From: Polaribacter ponticola
GTDB lineage: Bacteria > Bacteroidota > Bacteroidia > Flavobacteriales > Flavobacteriaceae
Reading direction: 5' to 3'
Length of the DNA: 64,000 nucleotides
NCBI RefSeq assembly: GCF_026191475.2
Contig: NZ_JAOSLC020000003.1
Location: 837,001 to 901,000, forward strand
The notes under the pieces are model-generated. The model saw only the letters and a list, made by a program, of their open reading frames with translations. It did not search any database and was not told the DNA's origin. Shown in pieces: positions 29,247 to 38,484 of this stretch. The stretch's first letter is position 1. Each line of letters starts with the position of its first letter. A program made the position numbers and the translations under genes.

Positions 29247-30289
29247 CTACTTAACTTTCAAATCTGCCATTTGAATTGGCTCTTTTGCTAGTTTATGTAA
29301 AACCTCTGGTGTTCTATTGTGTAATAATTGTATAATTCTATGCGGTGCAAAAACATATTTATTCGGAATAACATCACTCCATTTTTGCATTGTTTGTTTA
29401 GAGAAAAAACCTCCTTCTGTAAAAGTATCTCCAGAAAATACCTCATCAATTTTTAATGATAAAGCATAAGACTCAATAGGTATTTCTTTTTTAGCAATAG
29501 AACTTAAAATTACATGGGTAATTTCGTTTTCATCTTTAGCAAATACATTATGTAAAGGTCCTAAATCAATTCTTTTTATATGCTTTGGTTGTATCTCTGG
29601 CAATTTCCTATCAATTGTATAAGCCATTGTGTTTAATGCCATTTCTCTATCTGCACTTTCTTTTAAAACTTGATAAATTTTATCTTTGTCTTTTTCTATA
29701 CTTTTTCCTTCATAATTAAAATACAAAAAACACACAAAAGGTCTGTTGTGGCTTACATCAAAAAAACTCCAACTTGTTAAATACTGATAATTAGATCCTT
29801 TAGGCGCTTCTAATATTTTACCTTGTACAAACCGATTAAAAATAAACTTTCTCTCTACTGATGTATAATAGATTACAGAAGAAGCTTTAAATAAATCCGT
29901 TTTTTTAATGAGTTGTTTTTTACGTAAAAGTGTATCTAAAAAAGATTTTTTTAGCGTTTCTGTATCCACTAATTTATCTGCATATTCTTTTCTAAGCTCT
30001 AAATCGTTATACAAATACCTAAATTCTAAATAATTAGGAAAACCAGATTCTGTTAAATCAATTTTCATATTATCTTCTTCATCGTACATATACTTTATAC
30101 GCATTGCTTCGATAGAATACAATATTAAATCTGAATACTGTTTAAAAAAATTAACTCTTGATAGGTACAAAGCTGTTGCTGCTGAATGCTAACAATAAGT
30201 TCTTTCAGTACAAAATCTACCATTTTATGATAAAAAGTGTATTGCTCTTTCGAATTTAAAACAGCAGAATCTAAAGGAGTTGTTATCAT
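29247..30289 (-). CDS. Unknown 347-aa protein of the AAA cluster (one frameshift)
   Basis: The open frame starts at 30170, but one more A in the A7 run at 30144-30150 joins it to an upstream stretch beginning with ATG at 30289 (MITTPLDSAVLNSKEQYTFYHKMVD...). This gives 347 aa ending MADLKVK. No signal peptide or known domain is seen. The body is helical with conserved-looking stretches YLTSWSFFDVSHNRPFVCFLYF and NKYVFAPHRIIQLLHNRTPEV. The start lies 2 bases after the PemK stop, so the toxin-antitoxin pair now drives or shares its mRNA. Confidence 0.65.
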
Positions 30290-30291
30290 AG

Positions 30292-30624
30292 TTAATACTT
30301 CAAAATATCGTTCAAGGTTTTTTTGATGATTTCTACATCTTTTAGAGGAATTTTACCTAATTTTTTATCAAATCTAGTTTTAGAAACTGACCGAACATGA
30401 AAAGTTAATACTTCTGATGTTTTAATTAAACCATTATTTTCATTAGGTTTTATAATAAGATTTCCTTTATAGTTTTTGATACTCGTTGTTAACGGACAAA
30501 CAATTACAACTTGTAAATACTTGTTTAACATATCTCCGCTAATAATTACAGCAGGTCTTCTTCCACTTTGCTCACTACCTTTAGTTGGGTTTAAATATAA
30601 TTCCCAAATTTCTCCTTGCTTCAT
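30292..30624 (-). CDS. PemK/MazF-type mRNA interferase toxin
   Basis: Toxin of 110 aa with the family start MKQGEIWELYLNPTKGSEQSGRRPAVIISGD and the core VVIVCPLTTSIKNYKGNL. The conserved Arg and Thr of the MazF active site are visible in these segments. Its ATG overlaps the antitoxin stop at 30624, so the pair is translationally coupled. Confidence 0.92.
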   Translation of the reverse strand: MKQGEIWELYLNPTKGSEQSGRRPAVIISGDMLNKYLQVVIVCPLTTSIKNYKGNLIIKPNENNGLIKTSEVLTFHVRSVSKTRFDKKLGKIPLKDVEIIKKTLNDILKY

Positions 30625-30869
30625 TATTTAGAATCTGCATCGTTAACTGCGTTAAAATAATCTTGCATACCTTCTTCTGCAACCATTAAAATATCTTCAT
30701 CTGTTGCAGCTTGTTTATAAGACTTTATATAACTCGCTTTTTCTATTTGCTCTAAATACAACTCTAAAGCATTTTCTATTAACCTATTTTTAGGAAGCTT
30801 AAGTTCTTTTGCCAATACTGATAATTTCTCTAAAAGACTATCTGGTAAAGAAGATGTGAATGTTGCCAT
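30624..30869 (-). CDS. Ribbon-helix-helix antitoxin
   Basis: Protein of 81 aa with an RHH DNA-binding start (ATFTSSLPDSLLEKLSVLAKELKLPKNRLIENALELYLEQIEK) and an acidic tail that would wrap the PemK toxin. It is the first gene of the TA pair, whose promoter it should repress. Confidence 0.88.
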   Translation of the reverse strand: MATFTSSLPDSLLEKLSVLAKELKLPKNRLIENALELYLEQIEKASYIKSYKQAATDEDILMVAEEGMQDYFNAVNDADSK

Positions 30870-30886
30870 TTTATATTTATTTTTTA

Positions 30887-30894
30887 CAAATATA
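30887..30894 (-). promoter_or_regulatory. -7 box of the toxin-antitoxin operon
   Basis: TATATTTG on the minus strand, 18 bases before the antitoxin ATG. A TTG lies 24 bases further upstream, slightly long. The rest of the 290-base gap to 31160 shows no gene. Confidence 0.5.
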
Positions 30895-31160
30895 AATAAT
30901 ATTTATTAATTACATTTACAATTAGCATTGTAGCAAAACACCACAACATAATTAACACTCTAAAATATAATAAGTAAGATAACGTTAAAGATTATTCACG
31001 CATTTATATTATTATTGAATTCAAGAATGTTATCTATTTGAAATAGCTTCCTTTTTTCGTTTTCTGAAAAAAGATTTACCCCAATTTTTTATCAGGACAA
31101 CTCCAAAATTATAATTCACTCTAAAAACAACATGTTTCGTTAATTTTACAAACAAAGAAA

Positions 31161-32501
31161 CTAACTTAACATATCGTCGTTAGAAGTATCAACTTTTGGT
31201 TTTTCTGCAGGAGTTGAAGTTTCTTTAGGAGCATTTGCATCTGCTTTATAGTAATCTTCAAAAATTTCTTTCATGTCAATACCATATCTATTCGCAAAGT
31301 TCTTTTGAATATCTGTGTCTTTTTCTCTAATTTCATGCAAAGCTTCTGCATAAGAACTATACACACCTTTCATTACTTTTTCATGAACAGGAATATTATC
31401 CATCATTTCTTGTCGAGCTCTTGCACTTGCAGAATGCATAGACGCTAAAGTTTCTCCAATATGCTCATCTGTTTTAACACCTAAATGCTCTAAAATTGCA
31501 GCAAATTCTTGATCTGTTCTTGCTTTTAAAGCAACTACATAGCCATCGTAGTATTTTAACCTTTCTTCTGTATCCGACTTTAATTTTGCTCTATGCGTTT
31601 GCAAATTAGAACGTAAAGAAGTTAATACTTTAATGGTTAAATTATGTTTATGAACAAAACTATCTTTAGAGGCAGCAAGAGTTGTGTATGCGTTTTTAAG
31701 CCCTTCTAACTCTTCTACTTTTTGCTCAATAATTGTTACCTTACCTATTGCTTCCGAATATTCAGTAGATTGTTTATCAGCAATTTCATCTAATTCCTGA
31801 CGAGATTGTTTTAATAATACATATTGCTCTTCTAATTTATCTTCTACTTCTTTCTTTTTCTCTAAGGCTTTTGTATGATTTTTCGAAGCCTCTACAATAG
31901 CAGTTTTTAACTTCTCTTCTACTTCTTTAATTTCTACTTCTCTATTTTTTAAACGCGTAACTGCAGCTTGAGACTTATATGAAAGCTCTCCCAATAAAGA
32001 TTCGATATCTGCACTCTCTATACGCTGCTGAAACATTGCCTTAGCTTTATTATCTGCTCCAGAACGTAATTTTTCTGCTTCTTTAAACTCTTCTTGCTCT
32101 TTCTTTATCTTACTTTTTCTTCCCCAAAGATTATTCCACCAAGTATCTGCTTTATTCTCTGCGTCTTCTAATTCGATTCTAGCTCTTTCTAATCCTTTTT
32201 GCGCATCATCAATTACTTTTTGTTCTGTAGCATTTAATGCAGAGAATTTCTCGAACATAATACCAACTTCATCTTGGTAATCTGTTAAATCTTTAATAGC
32301 ATCTAACAAAGTTGTTCTATCTTTTTCTGCCATATGAACAACATCATCAAGAGTAGCATTCAATATTTTTTGACGCGATTGTGGATCATCTTCTTGTGCT
32401 AATTTAGATTTCATTGTATCTATAGCTTTCCCCCAGTTTACATCAACTTTTTCAGTTTTCTCATTAGAATTAGTTTCTAGCAAATCAAAATCATTAGACA
32501 T
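31161..32501 (-). CDS. Long coiled-coil protein of the AAA cluster
   Basis: Soluble protein of 446 aa, almost wholly helical: charged heptad-rich coiled coils from about 85 to 300 (e.g. KALEKKKEVEDKLEEQYVLLKQSRQELDEIA), one Trp-rich break TWWNNLWGRKSK near 138, and a C-terminal part with PVHEKVMKGVYSSYAEALHEI. No signal peptide. Such proteins are sometimes labelled cell-surface or microtubule-binding in databases, without basis that I can see. It is the first gene of the cluster and the likely substrate or scaffold of the AAA+ ATPase. Confidence 0.75.
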   Translation of the reverse strand: MSNDFDLLETNSNEKTEKVDVNWGKAIDTMKSKLAQEDDPQSRQKILNATLDDVVHMAEKDRTTLLDAIKDLTDYQDEVGIMFEKFSALNATEQKVIDDAQKGLERARIELEDAENKADTWWNNLWGRKSKIKKEQEEFKEAEKLRSGADNKAKAMFQQRIESADIESLLGELSYKSQAAVTRLKNREVEIKEVEEKLKTAIVEASKNHTKALEKKKEVEDKLEEQYVLLKQSRQELDEIADKQSTEYSEAIGKVTIIEQKVEELEGLKNAYTTLAASKDSFVHKHNLTIKVLTSLRSNLQTHRAKLKSDTEERLKYYDGYVVALKARTDQEFAAILEHLGVKTDEHIGETLASMHSASARARQEMMDNIPVHEKVMKGVYSSYAEALHEIREKDTDIQKNFANRYGIDMKEIFEDYYKADANAPKETSTPAEKPKVDTSNDDMLS

Positions 32502-32670
32502 ATTTTTTATAGTTTTTTAGAGTTGAACAATTTTTAGACAAGCAATTTCGTTATTTTTTTTAAATAAATAAACCAATACCTTAAATATATGTAGATAAAA
32601 ACAACCTTTTGTTACAAAAAAAAACAAATGAAATAAAATTATTTAACATAAAAGCAATTAAACTTAGTAC

Positions 32671-32702
32671 AAAAAAACCTCTTCGATAAAAAATCAAAGA
32701 GG
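32671..32702 (-). terminator. Intrinsic terminator downstream of the ICL-like gene
   Basis: Read on the minus strand, CCTCTTTGAT and ATCGAAGAGG pair around a T-rich loop, followed by seven T. It separates the glyoxylate genes from the AAA cluster. Confidence 0.85.
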
Positions 32703-32762
32703 CATAACTACTAAATAAAGTAAAAACTAAACAACTAAAAGTTTTTACCAACAAAGTTTACT

Positions 32763-33469
32763 TTAAACCGCATTAGAATAAATTTCATCAGAATTAAATT
32801 CAATTCTATCTGCTGTATTATTTAATAAAAACTTATACCCCATACCTACAAGTCTATCTTTTACCTTATCAACATCAAAAGAACCTCCAACTAATAACGG
32901 ACAACTGAATGCTAAATTCTTTTCTGGGCATTTAGATTTAAACTCTTTAGCAAAAGTTCTTGCTTTCTCTAAATCTAAAACTGATGATTCCAAACAGATA
33001 ACATCTGCATAAGGAGCAATCCTTAAACTTCTTTTAATTTTTTCTTTAAATCATTACTTCCATTTAAAAAATTGTTAGAAACCTTATCTCTAATACTAAA
33101 TTTAGTATTAGCATAAATTTTTGCGATAATTATTGATGAATTATCATTAACATCGGCAGTAAACCTAGCGTCTATTAAATTATTGATAATCTCTTTTTTA
33201 GAATTAGTATCATCTTTAACAATAATTCGATGACAACCCGACTCAATCAATAATTCTACTGATTTATAATCTGTAAAAGCACTAAATTTTTCTGTATAAT
33301 TTTGATTATAAAATTTAACTAAACTGTTAATTGATTTTCTTTTCTCAATTACATTTAAATCTTGAAATTTCACAACTTCTTCAGCTGTATATGGTCTCTT
33401 TACTCCTTTCCATCTTGGATTTGTCATCCAATCTGTTATTAGTTTTTGAATTTTTTCATTTGTTTTCAT
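32763..33469 (-). pseudogene. Shrunken isocitrate-lyase-like protein (frameshifted, catalytically dead)
   Basis: Two frames join at the T6 run 33038-33043 (one base short) into about 235 aa. The start matches ICL class-1 N-termini (ITDWMTNPRWKGVKRPYTAEEVVK). The middle GCHRIIVKDDTNSKKEIINNLIDARFTADVNDNSSIIIAKIYANTK follows the ICL segment after KKCGH. The end SLRIAPYADVICLESSVLDLEKARTFAKEFKSKCPEKNLAFSCPL...MGYKF follows the ICL segment around (W)CETSTPDLE and NCSPSFNW. The nucleophile motif KKCGH is ESGCH, ARTDA is AKIYA, and about 200 residues are missing. It lies 56 bases after aceA. It may be a regulator-like pseudo-enzyme or a gene remnant. Confidence 0.7.
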
Positions 33470-33525
33470 AATTTATAGCTTTTAGTATTAATTTAAGACT
33501 ATTAAAGTCTAATGCTTAAAAACAA

Positions 33526-35157
33526 CTAAGCAACACTACTCATTTTTTCTTTTTCCTCTTTAGATGATGACTCAGAAGAAAACTGATTAGAAGTATTATT
33601 TTCTCCACCAGCTTTTAACGCTTTATCTCCCGCAAAGAAAGATTTATGATCATCCCCCAAATCTGAACCTGCCATTCTTTGATGCTTAACACAAGAAACC
33701 CCTTTTCTAATCTCTTGTCTCTGCACTCCTTTTACATATGCTAACATTCCTTCTTCCCCAAAATAACCTTCTGTTAAATCATTCATATGCAAAGCAGTTG
33801 TATGATATGTTGGCAAAGTAATTAGATGATGAAAAATACCCGCTTCTCTAGCTCCATCCATTTGAAAAGTTTTAATTTTTTCATCTGCTCGTTTACACAA
33901 ACTAGATCCATCATATTTTGCATCCATTAAATTATTTCTATCATAACCAACAACATCAATTCCTGCTTCTAGCATTTCATCATACGCCTGATTACGGAAA
34001 TTTAATGTCCAGTTAAAAGAAGGAGAATTGTTATAAACTAATTTTGCATTTGGCACAACCTCTCTTACTCTATTTACCATGTGTGCTATTTGCTTTACAT
34101 TTGGCGTAGGTGTTTCAATCCATAACAAATCTGCACCATTTTGTAAACTTGTAACACAATCTAATACAACTCTATCGATATTAGTACCTTCTTTAAACTT
34201 ATACAAACCGTTTAGTAATCTAACCGGACGAACTAATTTACCATCTCTTTTTAATAAAACATCGTCTTCTCTTGCTTGATCAATTGCAATTTCTTCTGCC
34301 TCTACAAACGCTAAATATTGCGACGCTAAATCTCCTAGCTCTTGACTAACTGGTAATTTTTGAGTTAAACCCGCACCTTCAGAATCCGTTCTAGCAACAA
34401 TTACTCCATCATCTACACCTAATTCTAAAAACGCATATCTAATAGCATTTAATTTTGCAACAAAATCTTCATGCGGCACAGTAACTTTTCCATCTTGATG
34501 ACCACATTGTTTTGCATCTGAAACCTGATTTTCTATCTGAATAGCACAAGCACCAGCTTCAATCATCTTTTTAGTTAACAAATAAGTTGCTTCTTCGTTA
34601 CCAAAACCAGCATCGATATCTGCAATAATTGGAACAATATGCGTTTCAAAATTATCTATTTGATCTTGCACATCTTCTCCGCTTTCTTTTCTTCGGAATA
34701 AATCATTTAATTCAATTGCATCTGCCTGACGTAAAAAGTCATAAATCTCAGCAATTAAACTTGGTACTGCTGTTTTTTCGTGCATAGATTGATCTGGTAA
34801 TGGTCCAAATTCCGAACGTAATGCCGCAACCATCCAACCCGATAAATACAAGTAACTTTTATTTGTTGTTTTATGATGTTTCTTTACAGCAATCATTTTC
34901 TGCTGAGCAACAAACCCATGCCAGCAACCTAAAGATTGTGTATAGTTAGATGAATCTGCATCATATTCTGCCATGTCTTTTCTCATAATAGCCGCAGTAT
35001 ATTTAGCAATATCTAAACCCGTTTTAAATCGATTTTGACTTGCCATTCTTGCAGCGCTTTCAGAATTTATTGCATTCCAAGAATTACCATATTTTGCCTT
35101 TAAACTTCTTACTGTTTCTAACGCTGAACTATACTTGTTTTGTGATAAATTATTCAT
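33526..35157 (-). CDS. aceA: Isocitrate lyase
   Basis: Splits isocitrate into glyoxylate and succinate, first step of the glyoxylate bypass. The protein is 543 aa, the long type known from Pseudomonas (start ALETVRSLKAKYGNSWNAINSESAARM, QNRFKTGLDIAKYTAAIMRKDMAEYDADSS). Active-site motif AKQCGH, then VIVARTDSEGAG, ADLLWIETPTPN and NNSPSFNW are intact. It lies 79 bases downstream of aceB on the same strand, so they form an aceBA operon. Confidence 0.96.
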   Translation of the reverse strand: MNNLSQNKYSSALETVRSLKAKYGNSWNAINSESAARMASQNRFKTGLDIAKYTAAIMRKDMAEYDADSSNYTQSLGCWHGFVAQQKMIAVKKHHKTTNKSYLYLSGWMVAALRSEFGPLPDQSMHEKTAVPSLIAEIYDFLRQADAIELNDLFRRKESGEDVQDQIDNFETHIVPIIADIDAGFGNEEATYLLTKKMIEAGACAIQIENQVSDAKQCGHQDGKVTVPHEDFVAKLNAIRYAFLELGVDDGVIVARTDSEGAGLTQKLPVSQELGDLASQYLAFVEAEEIAIDQAREDDVLLKRDGKLVRPVRLLNGLYKFKEGTNIDRVVLDCVTSLQNGADLLWIETPTPNVKQIAHMVNRVREVVPNAKLVYNNSPSFNWTLNFRNQAYDEMLEAGIDVVGYDRNNLMDAKYDGSSLCKRADEKIKTFQMDGAREAGIFHHLITLPTYHTTALHMNDLTEGYFGEEGMLAYVKGVQRQEIRKGVSCVKHQRMAGSDLGDDHKSFFAGDKALKAGGENNTSNQFSSESSSKEEKEKMSSVA

Positions 35158-35236
35158 AATTTTGTTTTTTTATTAAGATTTTCTAGATTTTGATAATACT
35201 GTCTCGTAAACTATTGCCGTAGTTGCGAGGCTTTTT

Positions 35237-36832
35237 TTAAATATAATCGTAAGCCGATAATGTTAAAAACTCTTTATACTCTTTAGACAAAACCAACTCA
35301 TCAAAGAGCTGAATTGCTAATTCAAATTTCCCTTCCCTAAAACCATCTTCTCCTACTAATAGTTTAATTTTCTCTAATTCTTCTCGTTTTAATAATTGAT
35401 ACATAGCGTGATTAAAATTTCTACCATCTTGAATTTGAACACTATTATGCAACCATAACCAAACTTGTGTTCTAGAAATTTCTGCAGTTGCAGCATCTTC
35501 CATTAAATTATACAATGCCGCAGCACCATTACCTCTTAACCAGCTTTCTATATATAAAATTCCAACATTAATATTCTTTCTTATACCCGACTCAGAAATA
35601 TGACCCTTTGGCATTTCTACCAAATCAGACTCAGAAACTTCTACATCATTTCTTTTAATATGAATTTGATTTTTTGTAATCATATTTTCATTAAAAACAT
35701 TCATTGCTACCTCTACTAAACCAGGATGCGCAACCCAAGTACCATCGTGCCCATTTTTAACTTCTTGCTCTTTATCTGCATATACTTTTGCAAATGCTGC
35801 TTCATTTGCAACATCATCATTTTTAATTGGAATCTGAGCAGCCATTCCTCCCATTGCATGTACATTTCTTTTATGACATTTCTTTATTACTAACAATGAA
35901 TACGATCTCATAAACGGAGAACTCATAGTTACTTGATCTCTGTTTGGCACCATAAAACCAGTATGATTTCTAAATTTTTTGATGTAAGAAAAAATGTAAT
36001 CCCAACGACCACAGTTTAAACCAGCCATATGATTTCTTAGCTCATAAATAATTTCATCTAACTGAAAACTAGCAGTAATAGTTTCTACCAAAACAGTTGC
36101 TTTAATTGTATTTTGAGCAATATTTAAATACTCTTGCGCAAATACAAAAACATCATTCCAAAAACGTGCTTCTAAATAGTGCTCTAATTTTGGTAAGTAA
36201 AAATAAGTAGCAGACCCTTTTTCTTGTAATGTTTTAATATTATGAAAAAAGTACAATCCGAAATCTACTAATGAACCAGACATTTGCTCTCCTTCTACAG
36301 TAAAATGCTTTTCATTTAAATGCAAACCTCTAGGACGAACCAACAAAGTTGCTGTCTCATTATTTAATTGATATGATTTATCTTTTTTCTCATTATAAAA
36401 CGATATTGTTTTATTATTTGCATCCCTTAAATTTATTTGACCCTCTAAATTATTATAGATACTTGGAGAATTACTATCCTCAAAATCTGCCATAAAAGTC
36501 TTAGCACCAGAATTTAAAGCATTAATAACCATTTTTCTATCCACTGGCCCAGTAATCTCTACTCTTCTATCCAATAAATCTTCTGGCAACGGAGCACAAA
36601 CCCAATTAGATTCACGTATGCTTTTTGTTTCCGCAGGAAAAGAAGGAAAATTCCCAGCATCAAAATACGCTTGCTCAACTTCCCTTTCAGAAAGCAAAGA
36701 CAATCTTCCTGCATTAAATTTATCATGTAATTCCAATAAAAACAATTGTGCATCATTTGTTAAAATTTCCTGAAAACCATCAACCTTAAAACCTTTAAAA
36801 TCAATTTGTTTAGCTATAATATTTTCTTCCAT
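35237..36832 (-). CDS. aceB: Malate synthase A
   Basis: Condenses glyoxylate with acetyl-CoA to malate. The protein is 531 aa. Seen: VEITGPVDRKMVINALNSGAKTFMADFEDSNSP, the signature LNCGRWDYIFSYIKKFR and the C-terminal catalytic region LRGNGAAALYNLMEDAATAEISRTQVWLWLHN. It is first gene of aceBA. A complete promoter with a palindromic operator lies just upstream, facing the divergent regulator. Confidence 0.96.
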   Translation of the reverse strand: MEENIIAKQIDFKGFKVDGFQEILTNDAQLFLLELHDKFNAGRLSLLSEREVEQAYFDAGNFPSFPAETKSIRESNWVCAPLPEDLLDRRVEITGPVDRKMVINALNSGAKTFMADFEDSNSPSIYNNLEGQINLRDANNKTISFYNEKKDKSYQLNNETATLLVRPRGLHLNEKHFTVEGEQMSGSLVDFGLYFFHNIKTLQEKGSATYFYLPKLEHYLEARFWNDVFVFAQEYLNIAQNTIKATVLVETITASFQLDEIIYELRNHMAGLNCGRWDYIFSYIKKFRNHTGFMVPNRDQVTMSSPFMRSYSLLVIKKCHKRNVHAMGGMAAQIPIKNDDVANEAAFAKVYADKEQEVKNGHDGTWVAHPGLVEVAMNVFNENMITKNQIHIKRNDVEVSESDLVEMPKGHISESGIRKNINVGILYIESWLRGNGAAALYNLMEDAATAEISRTQVWLWLHNSVQIQDGRNFNHAMYQLLKREELEKIKLLVGEDGFREGKFELAIQLFDELVLSKEYKEFLTLSAYDYI

Positions 36833-36859
36833 AATTAGAATTATTTAATTTCTACTCTG

Positions 36860-36903
36860 CAATGATATAAATTAATCTTGAACTCCACAAGCGAACGTTC
36901 GCT
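36860..36903 (-). promoter_or_regulatory. aceBA promoter with perfect palindromic operator
   Basis: Minus strand: TTG (36890-36888), 20 bases, TATCATTG (36867-36860; one mismatch). AGCGAACGTTCGCT (36890-36903) is a perfect 14-bp palindrome touching the -33 TTG. A second half-site TTCGCTA is at 36933-36939 on the side of the regulator. This is a likely operator for the divergent XRE regulator, blocking aceBA and its own gene. Confidence 0.7.
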
Positions 36904-36947
36904 AAATTTTAAAAAAACTTTATTTTTATTCATTCGCTATTTATACT

Positions 36948-36955
36948 TATCTTTG
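36948..36955 (+). promoter_or_regulatory. -7 box of the regulator gene (leaderless)
   Basis: TATCTTTG ends five bases before the ATG at 36961, so the transcript should start at or very near the start codon. Confidence 0.5.
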
Positions 36956-36960
36956 AATAT

Positions 36961-38445
36961 ATGATGATAGAAGACGAATACATCCGTTTAATTTTTGGCC
37001 TAAAACTCAAGCAAATAAGAACAGAAAAGAACCTTTCTCTATTTGGTTTAGCTAAATTATCTGGCTTATCTAAGTCATATTTAAACGAAATTGAAAAAGG
37101 AAAAAAATATCCTAAAACTGATAAAATATTATTACTTGCAGAAAGTTTAGAGATACCTTATGATCATATGGTGTCTTTAAAACTAGATAAAAACTTAGCA
37201 CCAATTGGCGATATATTACAATCTAAAATATTAAAAGAAATTCCGTTAGAACTTTTTGGAATTAAAGAAAATAACTTAATTGATATTGTTGCAAATGCAC
37301 CTGCAAAAGTGAATGCGTTTATAAGTACAATTATAAAAATTTCTCAAAATTACAACTTAACAAGAGAAAGTTTCTTTTTAGCCTCTTTACGTTCTTACCA
37401 AGAAGCACACAATAATTATTTTGAAGACATCGAAAATAGTGTAGAAAAATTCGCTAAATCTTATCATTTAGATTTATCAAAAAAAATATCATCTAATGAT
37501 TTAGAAGAAATTTTAATTGAAGAGTTTGGCTACACAATAAACACAGATGAACTAGAAAAACATGATGATTTAGACGGCTTAAGAAATATTTTTATTCCAG
37601 AAAAGAAAATATTATTAATAGATAAAGAAATTACTGAAGCACAGAAAACTTTTATTTACGCTAAAGAAATAGCATACCATTTCCTGGAAATAAAAGATAG
37701 ATTATACACTTTTCCTTGGATAAAATTTGAAAGTTTTGACCAGGTTTTAAATAATTTTATTGCTTCTTATTTTGCTGGATCTTTAATAATACCAAGAAAA
37801 AGCTTAACTAACAGTCTAACAAAATTCTTCGAACAAGAAGATTGGAAACCATTAGATTTACTTAATATTATTAATCACTTTAATTGTTCTCACGAAACTT
37901 TCTACCAGCGTTTAACAAATATTTTACCAAAATATTTTAATATAAAAAATTTATTTTTCTTACGCTTTACACACAAAAAAGACTCACCAGAATTTAGGTT
38001 AAATAAAGAACTACATATTACACAACAACAAGCTCCACATGCAAATAGAAAAAACGAACACTACTGCAGAAGATGGATCTCTATAAAAACAATTCAACAA
38101 TTAGAAAATTCGAAAAGTTTAAAACCTACTTTTGATGTGCAAATTTCATCTTATGTAAATCAGAAAAATGAATATTTAGTACTATCCTCAGCCACTTCAG
38201 ATCCATTTAAAAAAGATATTAGCAGAAGTGTTAGTCTCGGAATGCTACTTTCTCCTCACCTAAAAAAGAAACTTCATTTCTTTAATGAGAATACATTTAC
38301 AAAAAAAACAGTAGGTGTAACTTGCGAAACATGCGCTGTAAAAAACTGCAGCGAAAGAGTAGCAAAACCAACTAGATTAGAAAAAGAAAATAAATATAAT
38401 AATATAGCTAGTACCGTTGAAAGTATAATAAAGTCTTATACTTAA
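36961..38445 (+). CDS. XRE-family RamB/ScfR-like regulator of acetate/glyoxylate metabolism
   Basis: Regulator of 494 aa. An N-terminal HTH (about 10-65, LFGLAKLSGLSKSYLNEIEKGKKYPK) is followed by an IrrE-like middle region where the zinc-peptidase HExxH is absent (AKEIAYHFLE), then a DUF2083-type C-terminus with four Cys (GVTCETCAVKNCSERVAKP). This is the layout of RamB and ScfR, which sense short-chain acyl-CoA state and control aceA/aceB or propionate genes. It is divergent from aceBA with a palindrome between, and is followed by an acyl-CoA carboxylase gene after 39 bases. Confidence 0.85.
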   Translation: MMIEDEYIRLIFGLKLKQIRTEKNLSLFGLAKLSGLSKSYLNEIEKGKKYPKTDKILLLAESLEIPYDHMVSLKLDKNLAPIGDILQSKILKEIPLELFGIKENNLIDIVANAPAKVNAFISTIIKISQNYNLTRESFFLASLRSYQEAHNNYFEDIENSVEKFAKSYHLDLSKKISSNDLEEILIEEFGYTINTDELEKHDDLDGLRNIFIPEKKILLIDKEITEAQKTFIYAKEIAYHFLEIKDRLYTFPWIKFESFDQVLNNFIASYFAGSLIIPRKSLTNSLTKFFEQEDWKPLDLLNIINHFNCSHETFYQRLTNILPKYFNIKNLFFLRFTHKKDSPEFRLNKELHITQQQAPHANRKNEHYCRRWISIKTIQQLENSKSLKPTFDVQISSYVNQKNEYLVLSSATSDPFKKDISRSVSLGMLLSPHLKKKLHFFNENTFTKKTVGVTCETCAVKNCSERVAKPTRLEKENKYNNIASTVESIIKSYT

Positions 38446-38484
38446 AATACATTATTTTAGCACAAAAAAATACAATCATTTTTT

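Noticed and set aside
35196-35230. Stem CTCGTAAACTA / TAGTTGCGAG with T tract as a terminator or REP
   Set aside because: The T tract is on the plus strand, where no gene ends; it may be a repeat remnant but is too short to support a call.
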